64,000 nucleotides of DNA from Taylorella asinigenitalis ATCC 700933. Its GTDB lineage: Bacteria > Pseudomonadota > Gammaproteobacteria > Burkholderiales > Burkholderiaceae_B. Positions 9,842-21,299 of the stretch are shown here, piece after piece. The translations under genes and the position numbers were made by a program. The stretch is taken from the NCBI RefSeq assembly GCF_000687755.1, contig NZ_JHXN01000001.1, positions 310,001 through 374,000 on the forward strand, given 5' to 3'. The notes below the pieces were generated by a model. That model saw only the letters and a program-made list of their open reading frames with translations, had not been told where the DNA came from and did no database searches. Positions within the stretch are counted from its first letter, which is position 1, and every line of letters begins with the position of its first letter.

Positions 9842-12460
9842 ATGAACAAGAAATTTAGCCCTCCAGATGCGGCATCATTGACACCTATGATGCAGCAGTA
9901 TTTCAATCTTAAATCGCAAGCTGGCGACGATGTATTACTAATGTTTCGGATGGGAGATTTTTATGAAATGTTCTACGATGATGCACAATTAGCATCTAGG
10001 ATATTAAATCTTACGCTTACAAAACGCGGCCATACAGGTGGCAATGATATCCCAATGGCAGGCATTCCTGTTCAGTCACTGGATCAATATCTCTCTCGTT
10101 TAGTTGCTAGCGGCCTATCTGTAGCCATTGGTGAACAAGTAGGCGATCCTGCCTCATCCAAAGGGCCTGTAGAACGTAAGTTAGTCAGGATTATTACTCC
10201 AGGCACAATTACTGACGAAAATCTTCTTCCTCAAAAATCTGATAGCCTAATTTTATGCATATACTCTAAGGGTGTTCACTCCGGTATTACATGGCTTAAT
10301 TTAGCTAACGGCGATTTTGCTTCTTCTGAAATTCTGAGTAAATCACTAGATCAGGAGCTATATCGTCTAAGCCCAGCGGAAATTATTGTTCCTGAGAGTA
10401 GCAATTACAAATTTAGCTATAAATGCACAATAACAAAAGTTCCTGATTGGCATTTTGATCTAAAAGAATGCACATTAAGATTAAAGGAATTTTTTAAGAT
10501 TGATGACTTAAGTGTATTTGGGCTTGGTGTCGAGACATCATTAAATATCATATCAGCTGGTTGTTTGCTTCGATATATCGTAAAAACTCAGAATGAAAAC
10601 TTAGGACATATCAAGAAAATTTATATCGAATCGGAATCTCGTTTTCTAGGTCTTGATCCATTTACAAGAAAAAATTTAGAGCTCACTGAATCATTAAGTT
10701 CATCAAAAGGTCCCACACTTTTCTCTACTTTAGATAATTGCGAAACGGGCATGGGAAGCCGTCTTCTAAGAAATTGGATTCATAATCCACTTAAAAACAA
10801 TTCTGAAATTAATGAAAGACAAACGAATGTTTCTCAGTTTCTGCAGCCAACAAACGAAGAGTTCAGTATCTCTCAAATTCTTAAAAATCTTAAGGATCAA
10901 TTAAAACCAATTACTGATATAGAAAGATTAAGTTCTAGAGTGGCTATGTTAACAATCAAGCCCAAGGAGCTTGCTAAGCTGCGTGATAGCTTGCATACTT
11001 TGGAAGTTGTACGAAAATTTTTGCTCGAAAATTATGGGAATTTAAGCATAAATTTAGAATGTATTCCCAAAGCCGAAGAACTGAAAGAGTATTTAAGCAA
11101 GGCCATTGCCACAGAGCCATCAACTCAGATTCGTGATGGCGGAGTAATAGCTGAAGGTTTTGATTCGGAACTTGACGACCTAAGGAATACTAGTAGTAAT
11201 AATGGTTCTTTTTTACTTGAATATGAGACGAAGTTAAAAGAGGCTACAGGCATTAGTTTACTTCGTGTTGAATACAATCGTGTTCAGGGATTTTTTATTG
11301 AGATACCAAAATCGCGGGCCGAAAATGTACCAGATGCGTTTCGTCGCAAACAGACCCTTAAAAATGTGGAGCGCTTTACTACGCCTGAATTAAAACAATG
11401 GGAAGATAAGATTTTATCAGCCGATGAGAGAGCTTTAAAACGCGAAAAATACCTCTACGATGAAATTTTGCAAAATATTCAAATATGGGTCTCCCTACTT
11501 CAGGATATTGCTAAATTAGTTGCAAGTATTGATGTTTACTCGGCCCTAGCATATCACGCATACAATAACAATTGGATTAAACCTGAGCTTGTAGAAGGCA
11601 CAAGCATTGCCATAGAACAAGGGCGTCATCCAGTCGTGGAGAGAACAATCGAGAAATTTACGGCAAACGATTGCTTTCTTAATTCTGAAAATAGGATGCA
11701 AATTATCACTGGCCCAAATATGGGCGGAAAATCAACCTATATGCGACAAACGGCCCTTATTGTACTTCTTGCGAGGATGGGCTCTTATGTTCCTGCGGAA
11801 AGTGCAAGCATTGGTGAGGTGGATGCCATTTTCACTAGAATCGGTGCATCGGATGATTTGGCTGGAGGGCGTTCAACCTTTATGGTTGAGATGATTGAAG
11901 CTGCATCAATTCTTACTAATAGCACAAATGCGAGCCTTGTTTTGATGGATGAAATTGGTCGTGGAACATCGACATACGATGGTTTATCATTGGCTTGGGC
12001 CATAGCATGCAGGCTGTTAAATCACAATAAATCGCTCACACTTTTTGCGACGCACTATTTTGAATTGACACGACTAGTGGATGAATACAAGGGCATTGCC
12101 AATGTGCATTTAAGTGCAGTTGAAACCTCGGATGGACTTGTATTTATGCACGAAGTTCATGATGGACCTGCGAATAAAAGCTATGGCATTCAAGTGGCTC
12201 AGAAAGCGGGCTTGCCTATGGCTGTAATCAAGCAAGCTCAAAACGTGCTAGAGCGGCTTAATCAATCGAATTCTTCACAGATGGATTTATTTGACACGCA
12301 GGTTTCTGATATAGATGTGAGCTTTGAAGATCCAGCCGAAACGCGAGATAAATTAAAAAATCTTCAGGATTTTATTTCGGATATTGATCCAGATGAATTG
12401 AGTCCACGCGAGGCTCTTGAGACGCTATATCGCTTAAAGGATTTTTCTTCGAATATATAG
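9842..12460 (+). CDS. mutS: DNA mismatch repair protein MutS
   Basis: MutS binds mismatches and small loops and recruits MutL. Domain I carries the mismatch-contacting FYEMF motif ([13 protein letters not shown]). The ATPase has Walker [14 protein letters not shown], Walker [17 protein letters not shown] and the downstream ATHYFEL. The C-terminus retains the helical end region after SQMDLF. I take the ATG at 9842; a TTG at 9833 is in frame, and neither has a clear Shine-Dalgarno. roxA follows 12 bases later. An intact mutS argues against a constitutive mutator. Confidence 0.97.
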   Translation: MNKKFSPPDAASLTPMMQQYFNLKSQAGDDVLLMFRMGDFYEMFYDDAQLASRILNLTLTKRGHTGGNDIPMAGIPVQSLDQYLSRLVASGLSVAIGEQVGDPASSKGPVERKLVRIITPGTITDENLLPQKSDSLILCIYSKGVHSGITWLNLANGDFASSEILSKSLDQELYRLSPAEIIVPESSNYKFSYKCTITKVPDWHFDLKECTLRLKEFFKIDDLSVFGLGVETSLNIISAGCLLRYIVKTQNENLGHIKKIYIESESRFLGLDPFTRKNLELTESLSSSKGPTLFSTLDNCETGMGSRLLRNWIHNPLKNNSEINERQTNVSQFLQPTNEEFSISQILKNLKDQLKPITDIERLSSRVAMLTIKPKELAKLRDSLHTLEVVRKFLLENYGNLSINLECIPKAEELKEYLSKAIATEPSTQIRDGGVIAEGFDSELDDLRNTSSNNGSFLLEYETKLKEATGISLLRVEYNRVQGFFIEIPKSRAENVPDAFRRKQTLKNVERFTTPELKQWEDKILSADERALKREKYLYDEILQNIQIWVSLLQDIAKLVASIDVYSALAYHAYNNNWIKPELVEGTSIAIEQGRHPVVERTIEKFTANDCFLNSENRMQIITGPNMGGKSTYMRQTALIVLLARMGSYVPAESASIGEVDAIFTRIGASDDLAGGRSTFMVEMIEAASILTNSTNASLVLMDEIGRGTSTYDGLSLAWAIACRLLNHNKSLTLFATHYFELTRLVDEYKGIANVHLSAVETSDGLVFMHEVHDGPANKSYGIQVAQKAGLPMAVIKQAQNVLERLNQSNSSQMDLFDTQVSDIDVSFEDPAETRDKLKNLQDFISDIDPDELSPREALETLYRLKDFSSNI

Positions 12461-12472
12461 GGAGGACATGAT

Positions 12473-13654
12473 ATGCAAATGGATATGAATAAGCCCATGC
12501 AACTGCTTGGTGGATTGAGTGCTGAAGAGTTTATGAGGGATTATTGGCAAAAAAAACCTCTATTAATCAAGCAAGCATTTCCAAATTTTAAAATGCCTAT
12601 CCCACTTGAGAGACTTAGAACTCTCGCCTCTTTCGAGGGCGTTGAATCTAGAATGGTCAGACGCAATGGTGAGGAATGGCTTCTAGATCGTGGTCCACTC
12701 GAAGAGATTCCAACTAACGATATGCCTAATTGGTCTTTGCTAGTGCAAAGTATGGATTTGCACGAACAAGCCTTCTACGATATGGCACAAAATTTTCGCT
12801 TTATTCCAGATGCTCGCTTTGATGATGTAATGGTAAGCCTCGCTTCTATTGGAGGTGGAGTTGGACCTCATTTTGATACATATGATGTGTTTCTTTTACA
12901 GGGAAATGGCTCACGTACATGGAGAATAAGTCAACAAGAAGACCAAGAACTTATTCCTGATTTACCATGTAGAATTCTTAAAAACTTTAAACCTGAAAAT
13001 GTGTGGGTACTTGAGCCTGGAGATATGCTTTACTTGCCTCCGCAATGTGCTCATGATGGCATTGCTGATACAAATGATTGTGTAACGATTTCATTTGGAT
13101 TTAGAACACTATCACTTGCTAATATGGCCCGTGGTGTTTTGGAAGCTGCTATAGATCAAATTAGCGTTCAGTCGGGCTTAGGTATTGGTATATATTCTGA
13201 ACCCTTGATTGATGGCTATAAAGTTGATGGTTTATATTCAGACCCGCAGCAAGGACCTGTAAGTAATCCAGCCCAAATTCCCGAAAGCATGATTGACCAA
13301 TCATTAGAGGCTCTAAAAAATATTAAATATAACGATAAACTGGCTTCCCGTTTTTTGGGATGTTGGTTGACTGAGCCAAATAGAGTTGCTGAATTTGAAT
13401 TTAATGAGGATGAACTAAATATTGAAGATATGAGCCCCGAAACAATTCTTAGATTAGATATCAAATCTAAGATGCTTTATAGAAATAATGAGGTATATAT
13501 CAACGGTGAAGTTGTGGAAGCTCCGTTAAATGAGATTCTCAAAACACTGGCAGATGATAGAAAAATCACTGCTGAACTAGCTAATACAAGTGATGAACTT
13601 ACATTTGAGTTATTGCATAGATGGCTCGATGATGGATGGTTAATTTGTGATTAA
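12473..13654 (+). CDS. roxA: ribosomal oxygenase RoxA (cupin, L16 arginine hydroxylase)
   Basis: JmjC/cupin Fe(II)/2-oxoglutarate oxygenase of the YcfD family, which hydroxylates an arginine of ribosomal protein L16. The N-terminus LLGGLSAEEFMRDYWQKKPLLI is characteristic. The iron-binding HxD is at His133/Asp135 (GPHFDTYDVF), and a distal histidine follows at about 194 (PPQCAHDG). A winged-helix-like C-terminal region follows. Length 393 fits. A strong GGAGG at 12461-12465 precedes the ATG by 7 bases. Oxygen-dependent L16 hydroxylation fits an organism that also lives microaerobically (fnr, cbb3). Confidence 0.88.
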   Translation: MQMDMNKPMQLLGGLSAEEFMRDYWQKKPLLIKQAFPNFKMPIPLERLRTLASFEGVESRMVRRNGEEWLLDRGPLEEIPTNDMPNWSLLVQSMDLHEQAFYDMAQNFRFIPDARFDDVMVSLASIGGGVGPHFDTYDVFLLQGNGSRTWRISQQEDQELIPDLPCRILKNFKPENVWVLEPGDMLYLPPQCAHDGIADTNDCVTISFGFRTLSLANMARGVLEAAIDQISVQSGLGIGIYSEPLIDGYKVDGLYSDPQQGPVSNPAQIPESMIDQSLEALKNIKYNDKLASRFLGCWLTEPNRVAEFEFNEDELNIEDMSPETILRLDIKSKMLYRNNEVYINGEVVEAPLNEILKTLADDRKITAELANTSDELTFELLHRWLDDGWLICD

Positions 13655-13690
13655 TTGAATATCTCCTGCACGTCGTGCTAGTTTGGTTTG

Positions 13691-13731
13691 GCCGCTTACT
13701 CTGATTGTTTAAAATTTTTGTAAGCGGCTTT
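13691..13731 (+). terminator. candidate terminator after roxA
   Basis: A perfect 9-bp stem, GCCGCTTAC (13691-13699) with GTAAGCGGC (13720-13728), encloses a 20-base loop and is followed by TTT. It lies between the convergent roxA and pepD. The loop is long and the T-tract short, so confidence is moderate. Confidence 0.5.
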
Positions 13732-13737
13732 AATAAA

Positions 13738-15201
13738 TCAATTTACTGGAGGATTTGCTAGAAAGTTAACTAGTAATTGCCAGCATTCTTGCACAGACTT
13801 AATCTCAACGCACTCTTTTGGTGAATGAGCTTGACGTATATTTGGTCCAAATGAAACCATCTGCATATCTGGGGCATGTTTTTTAAGAATTCCACATTCA
13901 AGACCCGCATGCATAGCCTTAATACTTGGCTTCTCATCATAGTAATCAGTGAAAATTTTTACTAAACTTGCTAACAAAGGTGATTCCATTTCAGGCTGCC
14001 AAGCAGGATAATCCCCATCTGATTCCATCCGTGCACCAGCTAAGTCTGCAACGCTTTTAAATCTTTGCTCTAAGCCAAATTTAGAAGCATCAATCAATGA
14101 ACGCATTAAGCACTGCAACTCACAATTTCCATCACAAATTCTGGCAACGCCTAAACTTGTAGAAATTTCAACTAAATCATGTGAAAAATGGGTGTTTTTA
14201 ATCATTCCATTTGGAATACTGCAAATCAAATTAAGAATTTTTAATGAGTTCTCATATGAAGCAGCTTTCACTTCTGTATCAGATGCAACAGAACTAACAC
14301 TTAATTGAAATGGATTTTCAGTATGTTTAAATTCTTCTGAATAAATGGGCAATAATTCAAGTAGTTTGCCTTCAATATCACCCATAGATTGCCCTTCAAT
14401 GGCAACGATAGCAGAGACCTCTCGTGGAATTGCATTTCTAACAGTTCCAGCATTCAAACTTATTAATTCAAAATTTATGCCACTTGATATTAAGATTTGA
14501 GAAAGCATAATAATTGCATTTACCCTGCCCTTATTAATATCTATTCCCGAATGACCGCCTTTCAATCCATGCAGCTTAATCTCATAAACTATGGAGTCCG
14601 ATGATATGTCCTTTAGATCATAGTCTAAATGAATTGTAATATCGCGACCTCCCGCACATGCAACTGTTATTACCCTTTCATCCTCTGAATCTAAATTAAG
14701 TAAATATGGTGCAGAGAGCCATGCAGGATTTAAAACCTCAGCTCCACCCATCCCAATCTCTTCTTCAGTAGTCAAAATTAAATCAAGTGCAGGATGCGAT
14801 AGATTCTCAGAAAACATAACACCTAGAGCCATGGCAGCTCCTATACCATTATCCGCTCCTAAAGTAGTATCGTCCGCATAAACCCATCCATCCCTAATGT
14901 AGGTGGCAATAGGATCGCGTTCAAACACATGTTTACTATTCACCCCTTTTTGAGGAACCATATCAATATGTGCTTGCATGGCAATAGCAGGTTTATCCTC
15001 CATTCCTTTGCTTGCTGGTTTGCGTATTAAAAGATTGTTTTTTGAGTCTTGTTCTACATAAAGGCCAATTTCTTTTGCTTTATTTAAGATAAAGTCACTT
15101 AGAGCTTTTTCGTGAAAACTTGGATGTGGAATGCCGCAAAAATCATCAAACCATTTCCATAAGATTTTGGGTTCTAGTTCTGTAATGGAATTAGAATTCA
15201 T
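13738..15201 (-). CDS. pepD: aminoacyl-histidine dipeptidase (cytosolic nonspecific dipeptidase)
   Basis: Dizinc peptidase of family M20 that hydrolyses dipeptides such as carnosine. The 487 residues show the usual N-terminus (LWKWFDDFCGIPHPSFHEKALSDF), the zinc site QAHIDMVPQK, DDTTLGADNGIGAAMAL, LTTEEEIGMGGA (catalytic Glu region), LKGGHSGIDI and the C-terminal MHAGLECGIL. It is transcribed opposite to its neighbours as a single gene. Confidence 0.93.
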   Translation of the reverse strand: MNSNSITELEPKILWKWFDDFCGIPHPSFHEKALSDFILNKAKEIGLYVEQDSKNNLLIRKPASKGMEDKPAIAMQAHIDMVPQKGVNSKHVFERDPIATYIRDGWVYADDTTLGADNGIGAAMALGVMFSENLSHPALDLILTTEEEIGMGGAEVLNPAWLSAPYLLNLDSEDERVITVACAGGRDITIHLDYDLKDISSDSIVYEIKLHGLKGGHSGIDINKGRVNAIIMLSQILISSGINFELISLNAGTVRNAIPREVSAIVAIEGQSMGDIEGKLLELLPIYSEEFKHTENPFQLSVSSVASDTEVKAASYENSLKILNLICSIPNGMIKNTHFSHDLVEISTSLGVARICDGNCELQCLMRSLIDASKFGLEQRFKSVADLAGARMESDGDYPAWQPEMESPLLASLVKIFTDYYDEKPSIKAMHAGLECGILKKHAPDMQMVSFGPNIRQAHSPKECVEIKSVQECWQLLVNFLANPPVN

Positions 15202-15300
15202 ATAAGCCTCATAAGTTGTCTAATGCTCATATATTACTATATCAATCTAGTCAGTGATTTATAATAATAAACTTTAAAAATAACAAATATATAGAGTCAA

Positions 15301-17955
15301 ATGTTAGACCAATACCAAGCTCAACTTGTTGAAAAACAAGCCCAAAAAGAATGGAATGAATCAGATGTTTATCGAGTAATTGAACATGCGACAAACGCTG
15401 AAGGTATTGAAAAACCTAAGTATTATGCATGTTCTATGCTGCCCTACCCTAGTGGCAAACTCCATATGGGACATGTTAGAAATTACACCATTAACGATAT
15501 GCTAACCAGACAGCTTCGTATGAAAGGTTATAACGTTCTCATGCCCATGGGATGGGATGCATTTGGTATGCCTGCGGAAAATGCTGCAATTAAATCTAAG
15601 GTGCCACCTGCTGAATGGACCTATAAAAATATCGAATATATGAAAAAACAATTGCAAGCTATGGGTTTTGCAATTGATTGGTCTCGCGAGTTAGCGGCAT
15701 GTGATCCTGAATACTATAAATGGAACCAATGGATGTTCCTAAAGATGCTTGAAAAAGGCATTGCCTATAGAAAAACTCAGGTAGTGAATTGGGACCCTGT
15801 TGATCAGACAGTCTTGGCAAATGAGCAAGTTATAGATGGTAGAGGTTGGAGATCTGGTGCTTTAGTTGAAAAGCGTGAAATCCCTGGATACTATTTAAAA
15901 ATCACTGATTATGCAGAGGAATTATTAGACTTTGTTCAAAATGATCTTAAAGGTTGGCCAGAACGTGTAAAACTAATGCAAGTTAATTGGCTCGGTAAAA
16001 GTGAAGGTTTACGTTTTGCATTTCCACATGATATTAAAGATGAAAAAGGGAATTTAATTCAGGATGGAAGGCTTTATGTTTTCACTACTCGGCCAGATAC
16101 CATTATGGGAGTCACCTTCTGTGCAGTGGCTCCAGAACATCCCATTGCCACCCTTGCAGCTTCAAATAATCCAGAGATAGCTAAATTTATTGAAGAAGCT
16201 AAACTTGGAGGTACGACTGAAGCGGAGATGGCAACGAAGGAGAAATCGGGTGTTCCAACTGGTCTTTTCGTCACTCATCCAGTAACAAAAGAAAAAATCG
16301 AAATTTGGGTGGGCAATTATGTACTTATGTCCTATGGAGACGGTGCAGTAATGGGTGTACCAGCTCATGATGAAAGAGATTTTGCCTTTGCTCTTAAATA
16401 CTCGTTACCTATAAAACAGGTCATTGCTATAGACGGAGAGGAGTTTAGTAATAAAGAATGGAGAGAGTGGTACGCAGATAAATCACGCGGCTATTGTGTT
16501 AATTCAGATCTATTAGATGGACTTGAATATGAAGGTGCATTCAAGAAAATCGAAATTTTTATGCAGGAATTAGGTCTGGGGGCACGTCAAGAAACATGGA
16601 GACTGCGTGACTGGGGAATATCTAGACAGAGATATTGGGGCACCCCTATTCCAATTATTCACTGCCCACATTGTGGGACTGTACCTGTTCCCTACCAAGA
16701 TTTACCAGTAGTATTGCCAACTAATTTAATACCTGATGGAAGTGGCAATCCACTAAACAAATCTGAAGAGTTCCTTAATTGCAATTGCCCGAAATGTGGC
16801 TCAGATGCTAAACGCGAAACAGATACCATGGACACATTTGTGGACTCTTCGTGGTATTACATGCGATACGCATCTCACCATAATGATCAAGCTATGGTCG
16901 ATCAAAGATGCGATTATTGGATGCCTATGGACCAGTACATCGGTGGTATTGAACATGCGGTCATGCATTTGCTTTACGCACGTTTTTGGTCAAAAGTAAG
17001 TCGAGATCTAGGGCTTGTTAAATTTGATGAGCCTTTCGAAAATTTATTGACTCAAGGAATGGTGCTAAACCATATCTATAGCCGTAAAAACGAACGCGGC
17101 GGAATAGATTATTTTTGGCCCGATAAGGTAGAAAATATTTATGGTGAAAAAGGGCAAATTATTGGTGCAACATCGATTGAAGATGGTCAAGCTGTTGATT
17201 ATATGGGCATAGGCACTATGTCTAAATCAAAAAATAATGGTGTAGACCCACAATATCTAATCGACACCATGGGGGCTGACACAGCTCGCCTATTTGTTAT
17301 GTTTGCTAGTCCGCCAGAGCAAACTCTTGAATGGTCTAATACAGGGCTTGATGGCTCAAATCGGTTCCTTAGAAGACTTTGGAATCTTTGTTATGGAATA
17401 AAAGACAGCATTTCTTCTGTTTCTGATAACTTTGATTTCACAAATGCACCTAAAGACATAAAACAATTTAGATTAAACGTACATCAAATTCTTAAGCAAG
17501 CTGACTACGACTACAGTCGTATGCAATATAACACTGTGGTATCTGCAAATATGAAGCTTCTAAATGCACTTGAAGACGCGAATTTTGCAGAAAGTGAATA
17601 CAAATTACATGCTACTAGAGAAGCTGTCAGCATATTGCTTCGTCTTTTGTATCCAGCTGTGCCACATATAACCTATGTTTTATGGCAGGAGCTTGGTTTT
17701 GCCTCTAAATATGGTGAAATTATAGATTCCCCATGGCCAGTGGTTGACGAGTCAGCTTTAATATCTGATGAAATCGAGATGGTATTACAGATAAACGGAA
17801 AATTACGCGGACAAATTACAGTTCCTAATGGTTCATCTAAAGATCAAGTAGAACAGATAGCCCTTGCTCATCCACAAATTGAACGACATCTGGAAGGTAG
17901 AACTCCTAAGAAAATTATTGTGGTACCTAATAAGTTAGTGAATGTTGTGGGATAG
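15301..17955 (+). CDS. leuS: leucyl-tRNA synthetase
   Basis: Class I synthetase charging tRNA-Leu. The 884 residues show the HIGH-type [15 protein letters not shown], the CP1 editing domain including [20 protein letters not shown] and the aspartate-containing [10 protein letters not shown], the [14 protein letters not shown] zinc ribbon, [11 protein letters not shown] (KMSKS), and a C-terminal domain ending [14 protein letters not shown]. It heads the apparent operon leuS-lptE-holA. Confidence 0.98.
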   Translation: MLDQYQAQLVEKQAQKEWNESDVYRVIEHATNAEGIEKPKYYACSMLPYPSGKLHMGHVRNYTINDMLTRQLRMKGYNVLMPMGWDAFGMPAENAAIKSKVPPAEWTYKNIEYMKKQLQAMGFAIDWSRELAACDPEYYKWNQWMFLKMLEKGIAYRKTQVVNWDPVDQTVLANEQVIDGRGWRSGALVEKREIPGYYLKITDYAEELLDFVQNDLKGWPERVKLMQVNWLGKSEGLRFAFPHDIKDEKGNLIQDGRLYVFTTRPDTIMGVTFCAVAPEHPIATLAASNNPEIAKFIEEAKLGGTTEAEMATKEKSGVPTGLFVTHPVTKEKIEIWVGNYVLMSYGDGAVMGVPAHDERDFAFALKYSLPIKQVIAIDGEEFSNKEWREWYADKSRGYCVNSDLLDGLEYEGAFKKIEIFMQELGLGARQETWRLRDWGISRQRYWGTPIPIIHCPHCGTVPVPYQDLPVVLPTNLIPDGSGNPLNKSEEFLNCNCPKCGSDAKRETDTMDTFVDSSWYYMRYASHHNDQAMVDQRCDYWMPMDQYIGGIEHAVMHLLYARFWSKVSRDLGLVKFDEPFENLLTQGMVLNHIYSRKNERGGIDYFWPDKVENIYGEKGQIIGATSIEDGQAVDYMGIGTMSKSKNNGVDPQYLIDTMGADTARLFVMFASPPEQTLEWSNTGLDGSNRFLRRLWNLCYGIKDSISSVSDNFDFTNAPKDIKQFRLNVHQILKQADYDYSRMQYNTVVSANMKLLNALEDANFAESEYKLHATREAVSILLRLLYPAVPHITYVLWQELGFASKYGEIIDSPWPVVDESALISDEIEMVLQINGKLRGQITVPNGSSKDQVEQIALAHPQIERHLEGRTPKKIIVVPNKLVNVVG

Positions 17956-17958
17956 TAA

Positions 17959-18486
17959 GTGAACTTAGGTCTAAAAATCATTTTCAGACTCTTTTTGCTT
18001 TTTGCTTTAAGTCTTAGTGTATCTTGTGGTTTTAAAATGCGCTCAGAGATGCATCAACCATTTAATATGATGTATACGAATCTTGATTCGAACAGTAGGT
18101 TTGGTGTCATGCTTATGCGTATGCTTAAAACTAGATCGCCTAATCTTAAATTCGTGGATAATCCTAAAGACGCAGAAATAATTCTTAAAACATCAGAGCT
18201 AAGACGCGAGAGAACGCCTATTTCTCTTGATGCTTTAGGAAAAGTTGAAGAATATGAACTTTATTTGGAATTAGAATTTAGTTTACACGATGCAAGCAAC
18301 AATATACTCCTACCCCAATCAATCATATCTTCGACTCGTATTATGCCCTACGACATATTGCAATCATCGGCTAGTGATCAAGAATCTGATTTTTTGTACG
18401 AAGATATGGAGAGGGAAATCGCATCTAAATTATTCGGAAGAATAACAGCATCTGATATAAGCAATAATTTTCTGAAGAAGAATTGA
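17959..18486 (+). CDS. lptE: LPS assembly lipoprotein LptE
   Basis: LptE plugs the LptD barrel in the outer membrane and helps insert lipopolysaccharide. The 175-residue protein has a lipoprotein signal ending SVSCGF, then a domain typical of LptE: FNMMYTNLDSNSRFGVMLMRMLKTRSPNLKFVDNPKDAEIILK and YELYLELEFSL. Translation appears to start with GTG (17959), three bases after the leuS stop. Position between leuS and holA is the standard proteobacterial arrangement and supports the call. Confidence 0.88.
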   Translation: MNLGLKIIFRLFLLFALSLSVSCGFKMRSEMHQPFNMMYTNLDSNSRFGVMLMRMLKTRSPNLKFVDNPKDAEIILKTSELRRERTPISLDALGKVEEYELYLELEFSLHDASNNILLPQSIISSTRIMPYDILQSSASDQESDFLYEDMEREIASKLFGRITASDISNNFLKKN

Positions 18487-18487
18487 G

Positions 18488-19537
18488 ATGAAGATTAGCT
18501 ATGACGCATTAGATAAGCATATAAAAGAGTCAAAATCTGGCCCTAAAAATTTTTATCTAGTAATGGGCGATGAGATTCTATTGAATATCGATGCAGTTGA
18601 TAGATTAAGGGAATTCTGTAGAAAACATGAGTATTCAGAAAGAATATCTATGGTACTTGATTCTAACGGCCCTTGGGATGATGTGCTTACTCATTTACAG
18701 ACAAACACTTTGTTTGCAGAAAATAAAATTCTTGAAATATCTATTCCGAGTGGAAAATTTGGTCGTAAAGGTGGCCCTACTTTAGCTAAATTAGCTGAGT
18801 ATATAAAGGAGCAAAATCCCGAGGATATTTGTGTAATAATTTCATGCCCTAAGCTAGATAAAAAAACTCAACAAACAAAATGGTTTACAAGTGTCGTTAA
18901 CATTGCCACCTTAATAGATATTCCTAATTTAAAACGCAAAGATTTGCCTGCATGGGCTCGCAAACTTATAAAACAAAATGGGCAAACCATAGATGAAGAT
19001 GCATTGACACTTCTGATTGATAGGATAGAGGGAAATATTGTTGCGGCAAAGCAAGAAATAAATAAACTTGCTCTTTTAGCTGGAAGTGAAACAAATCTTA
19101 CTTTAGATATGGTTAGATCGAGTGTGGCAGATTCAGCTAGATATGATGTATTTCAGCTGACAGAAGCCATGATGCTAGGTAATATTCCAAGAAGTCTTAA
19201 GATATTTCATGGTCTGATTCAGGAAGGGGCAAATATTATTCAAATTCTGGCTATGGTGACTCGAGAAATTAGGATTTTATATAGAGTAATGCAAGGAAAG
19301 GTGAATGCGGAGGCATTGCCATCGATATTGAGCTCTATGGGGGTGTTTCCTAGCTTTCATCAAAGATATTTGAGTGCAGTTAATCGTTTTAATATGCCTA
19401 AAGTAATGGGTTTACTACAGCATGCAACGGATATCGATCAAATTTCAAAGGGCTATCCAATAGATGGTCGACTTAAGAGTCCAATTTCTGAGATGGAACG
19501 TTTAATTATTAAAACCGCTGGCAATGGTCTATTGTAG
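18488..19537 (+). CDS. holA: DNA polymerase III subunit delta
   Basis: The delta subunit of the clamp loader, which opens the beta clamp. The 349 residues include NFYLVMGDEILLNIDAVDRLR at the N-terminus, VIISCPKLDKKTQQTKWF and VLNIDA-like clamp-contact context, LIDRIEGNIVAAKQEINKLALL in the middle lid domain, and a C-terminal collar region. It begins one base after the lptE stop, so it is probably translationally coupled. Confidence 0.93.
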   Translation: MKISYDALDKHIKESKSGPKNFYLVMGDEILLNIDAVDRLREFCRKHEYSERISMVLDSNGPWDDVLTHLQTNTLFAENKILEISIPSGKFGRKGGPTLAKLAEYIKEQNPEDICVIISCPKLDKKTQQTKWFTSVVNIATLIDIPNLKRKDLPAWARKLIKQNGQTIDEDALTLLIDRIEGNIVAAKQEINKLALLAGSETNLTLDMVRSSVADSARYDVFQLTEAMMLGNIPRSLKIFHGLIQEGANIIQILAMVTREIRILYRVMQGKVNAEALPSILSSMGVFPSFHQRYLSAVNRFNMPKVMGLLQHATDIDQISKGYPIDGRLKSPISEMERLIIKTAGNGLL

Positions 19538-19551
19538 GAATAGGAATTAGT

Positions 19552-19977
19552 ATGCTTTTATGGCTTAAAGTTTTTCATATAGTATTTGTGCTTTCTTGGT
19601 ATGTGGGTATTTTTTATTTACCAAGAATATTTGTAAATCTTGCTAGCAATCGGGATAATCCTGAGGTTTATGAATATCTTTTGGGTATGTCCCATAGACT
19701 TTTACGATTTATGACTGTGATAGCTGTACCTGGGGTTATTCTAGGCTTAATTTTATGGCTTAATTATTATTGGAATAGTGGCCCATGGATGCATGTTAAG
19801 TTGTTATTAGTTTTTGGTGTTATGTATTATCATCATTTATGTTTTAAAATTCATAAATCCTTTAAAAACCGCACTAATACTAAATCTCACAAATACTATA
19901 GAATTTTTAATGAGCTGCCCTTAATCTTACTTATTGGTATTGTTTGGCTAGCTGTATTTAAAACTATCTCTTTATAA
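19552..19977 (+). CDS. hemJ: HemJ/CopD-family membrane protein, probable protoporphyrinogen oxidase
   Basis: A 141-residue membrane protein with about four helices. It begins LLWLKVFHIVFVLSWYVGIFYLPRIFV, where the HI..W..G..YLPR pattern is characteristic of HemJ, and ends near FNELPLILLIGIVWLAVFK, matching the family's conserved R.FNE.P segment. HemJ oxidises protoporphyrinogen IX in haem synthesis in bacteria lacking HemG/HemY. In betaproteobacteria this family is often labelled CopD-like, so the function is inferred from family resemblance. A haem supply role would suit the cytochrome-rich gene set nearby. Confidence 0.72.
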   Translation: MLLWLKVFHIVFVLSWYVGIFYLPRIFVNLASNRDNPEVYEYLLGMSHRLLRFMTVIAVPGVILGLILWLNYYWNSGPWMHVKLLLVFGVMYYHHLCFKIHKSFKNRTNTKSHKYYRIFNELPLILLIGIVWLAVFKTISL

Positions 19978-19979
19978 AC

Positions 19980-21299
19980 ATGGAAAAAGATAGTAAAACT
20001 CTAAGTCTAAAAAAGACCTCAAAAAAATCCACATTATCTAAGGATTCGGAAAGTAAGACTGTGCGTTCTGGTGCCAGGGCGAGAAAAGTTGCTCAAAGAG
20101 CTTTAAATGCACCAAAAACTAAAATTATTCCCAAAATCACTTCAGATTACACAACTGAGATGTTCTCTGTTTTTGCACCCTGCCCCATTGGATTGGAAGG
20201 TGTGTTGTTAGATGAACTTAAAAGTTTAGGGTTGCGAGAGGTTGAAATAGGTAAATCTGGATGTAGCTTTAAGGCTGATTGGAGTGGAGTAATGATGGCT
20301 AACCTAAGCGTACGCATTGCCTCCAGAATACTAGTTCAAGTTGCTCACGAGAAAATAGAAACAGAAAACGATATATATGAACTTGCTTATAAGGTTCCTT
20401 GGGAGCGATGGTTTGGGCCAGAGCATACTTTAAGAGTGGATACTACGGGTATGAAGACAGCTTTTACGAGTTTGCAATTCTGTAATCTACGTGCAAAAGA
20501 TGGGATTGTAGACAGGCTGCGTGACAAAGAGGGTTCTCGTCCGAGCATTGACACTGTGCGTCCAAGTGCAAAGGTCCATTTATTTTTAGATAGTGCATCG
20601 GCTACTTTTTATCTTGATACATCAGGGGAATCTTTATTTAAACGTGGATGGAGACTCGATAAAGGTTTGGCACCGATTCGAGAAAATTTAGCTGCTGGAC
20701 TGCTAGCTCTTACGGGGTGGTCACCTGAAAAGCCCCTTTACGACCCATTTTGCGGCAGTGGAACAATTTTAATAGAGGCTGCATGGATCGCAAAAAATAT
20801 ACCGCCAGGGCTATTTCATCCTTTAGGATTTGAAAGATTTAGAAATCATCCTGTCAAACAATGGCGTCAAATGAAAGCTGAAGCAAGGGAGAATCTCAAA
20901 GCTAGTGAACCATTGCATATATATGGAACCGATATTGACACATTCGCACTTAAAGCCGCAAGGGCAAATATTCTTCGAGCTGGTTTAGAGAGTGATGAAA
21001 TAATGCTTAAAGTTATTAATGCACTAGAGTGTACCCCACCTTCAGAACCTGGGGTAATTCTATGCAATCCCCCATATGGAGAGAGATTAGACTCGGAAGA
21101 TACTCCCTTCTGGCGTGAGTGGTCATCTGTTCTTAAAAAACAATTTACTGGATGGGATATAAATATTATTACTAGCGATAGAGATTTACCATCAAAATTG
21201 AGACTTAAACCTAGACGCAAAACTCCTGTTTTTAATGGCAATTTGGAGTGCCGCTTATTTAATTTTGAAATGGTCGAAGAGAGCTATAGAAATGACTAA
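19980..21299 (+). CDS. THUMP-domain RNA methyltransferase (RlmL/YcbY-like)
   Basis: A 439-residue SAM-dependent methyltransferase. A Lys/Ser-rich basic N-terminal extension of about 50 residues precedes a THUMP RNA-binding domain (FSVFAPCPIGLEGVLLDELKSLG through TTGMKTAFTSLQFCNLRAKDGIVDRLR). A Rossmann methyltransferase domain follows with KPLYDPFCGSGTILIEAAWIA (motif I) and ILCNPPYGERL (catalytic NPPY). By similarity to RlmL it would make m2G2445 in 23S rRNA. The second (RlmK-like) domain found in E. coli RlmKL is absent. It overlaps the RDD gene by 8 bases. Confidence 0.85.
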   Translation: MEKDSKTLSLKKTSKKSTLSKDSESKTVRSGARARKVAQRALNAPKTKIIPKITSDYTTEMFSVFAPCPIGLEGVLLDELKSLGLREVEIGKSGCSFKADWSGVMMANLSVRIASRILVQVAHEKIETENDIYELAYKVPWERWFGPEHTLRVDTTGMKTAFTSLQFCNLRAKDGIVDRLRDKEGSRPSIDTVRPSAKVHLFLDSASATFYLDTSGESLFKRGWRLDKGLAPIRENLAAGLLALTGWSPEKPLYDPFCGSGTILIEAAWIAKNIPPGLFHPLGFERFRNHPVKQWRQMKAEARENLKASEPLHIYGTDIDTFALKAARANILRAGLESDEIMLKVINALECTPPSEPGVILCNPPYGERLDSEDTPFWREWSSVLKKQFTGWDINIITSDRDLPSKLRLKPRRKTPVFNGNLECRLFNFEMVEESYRND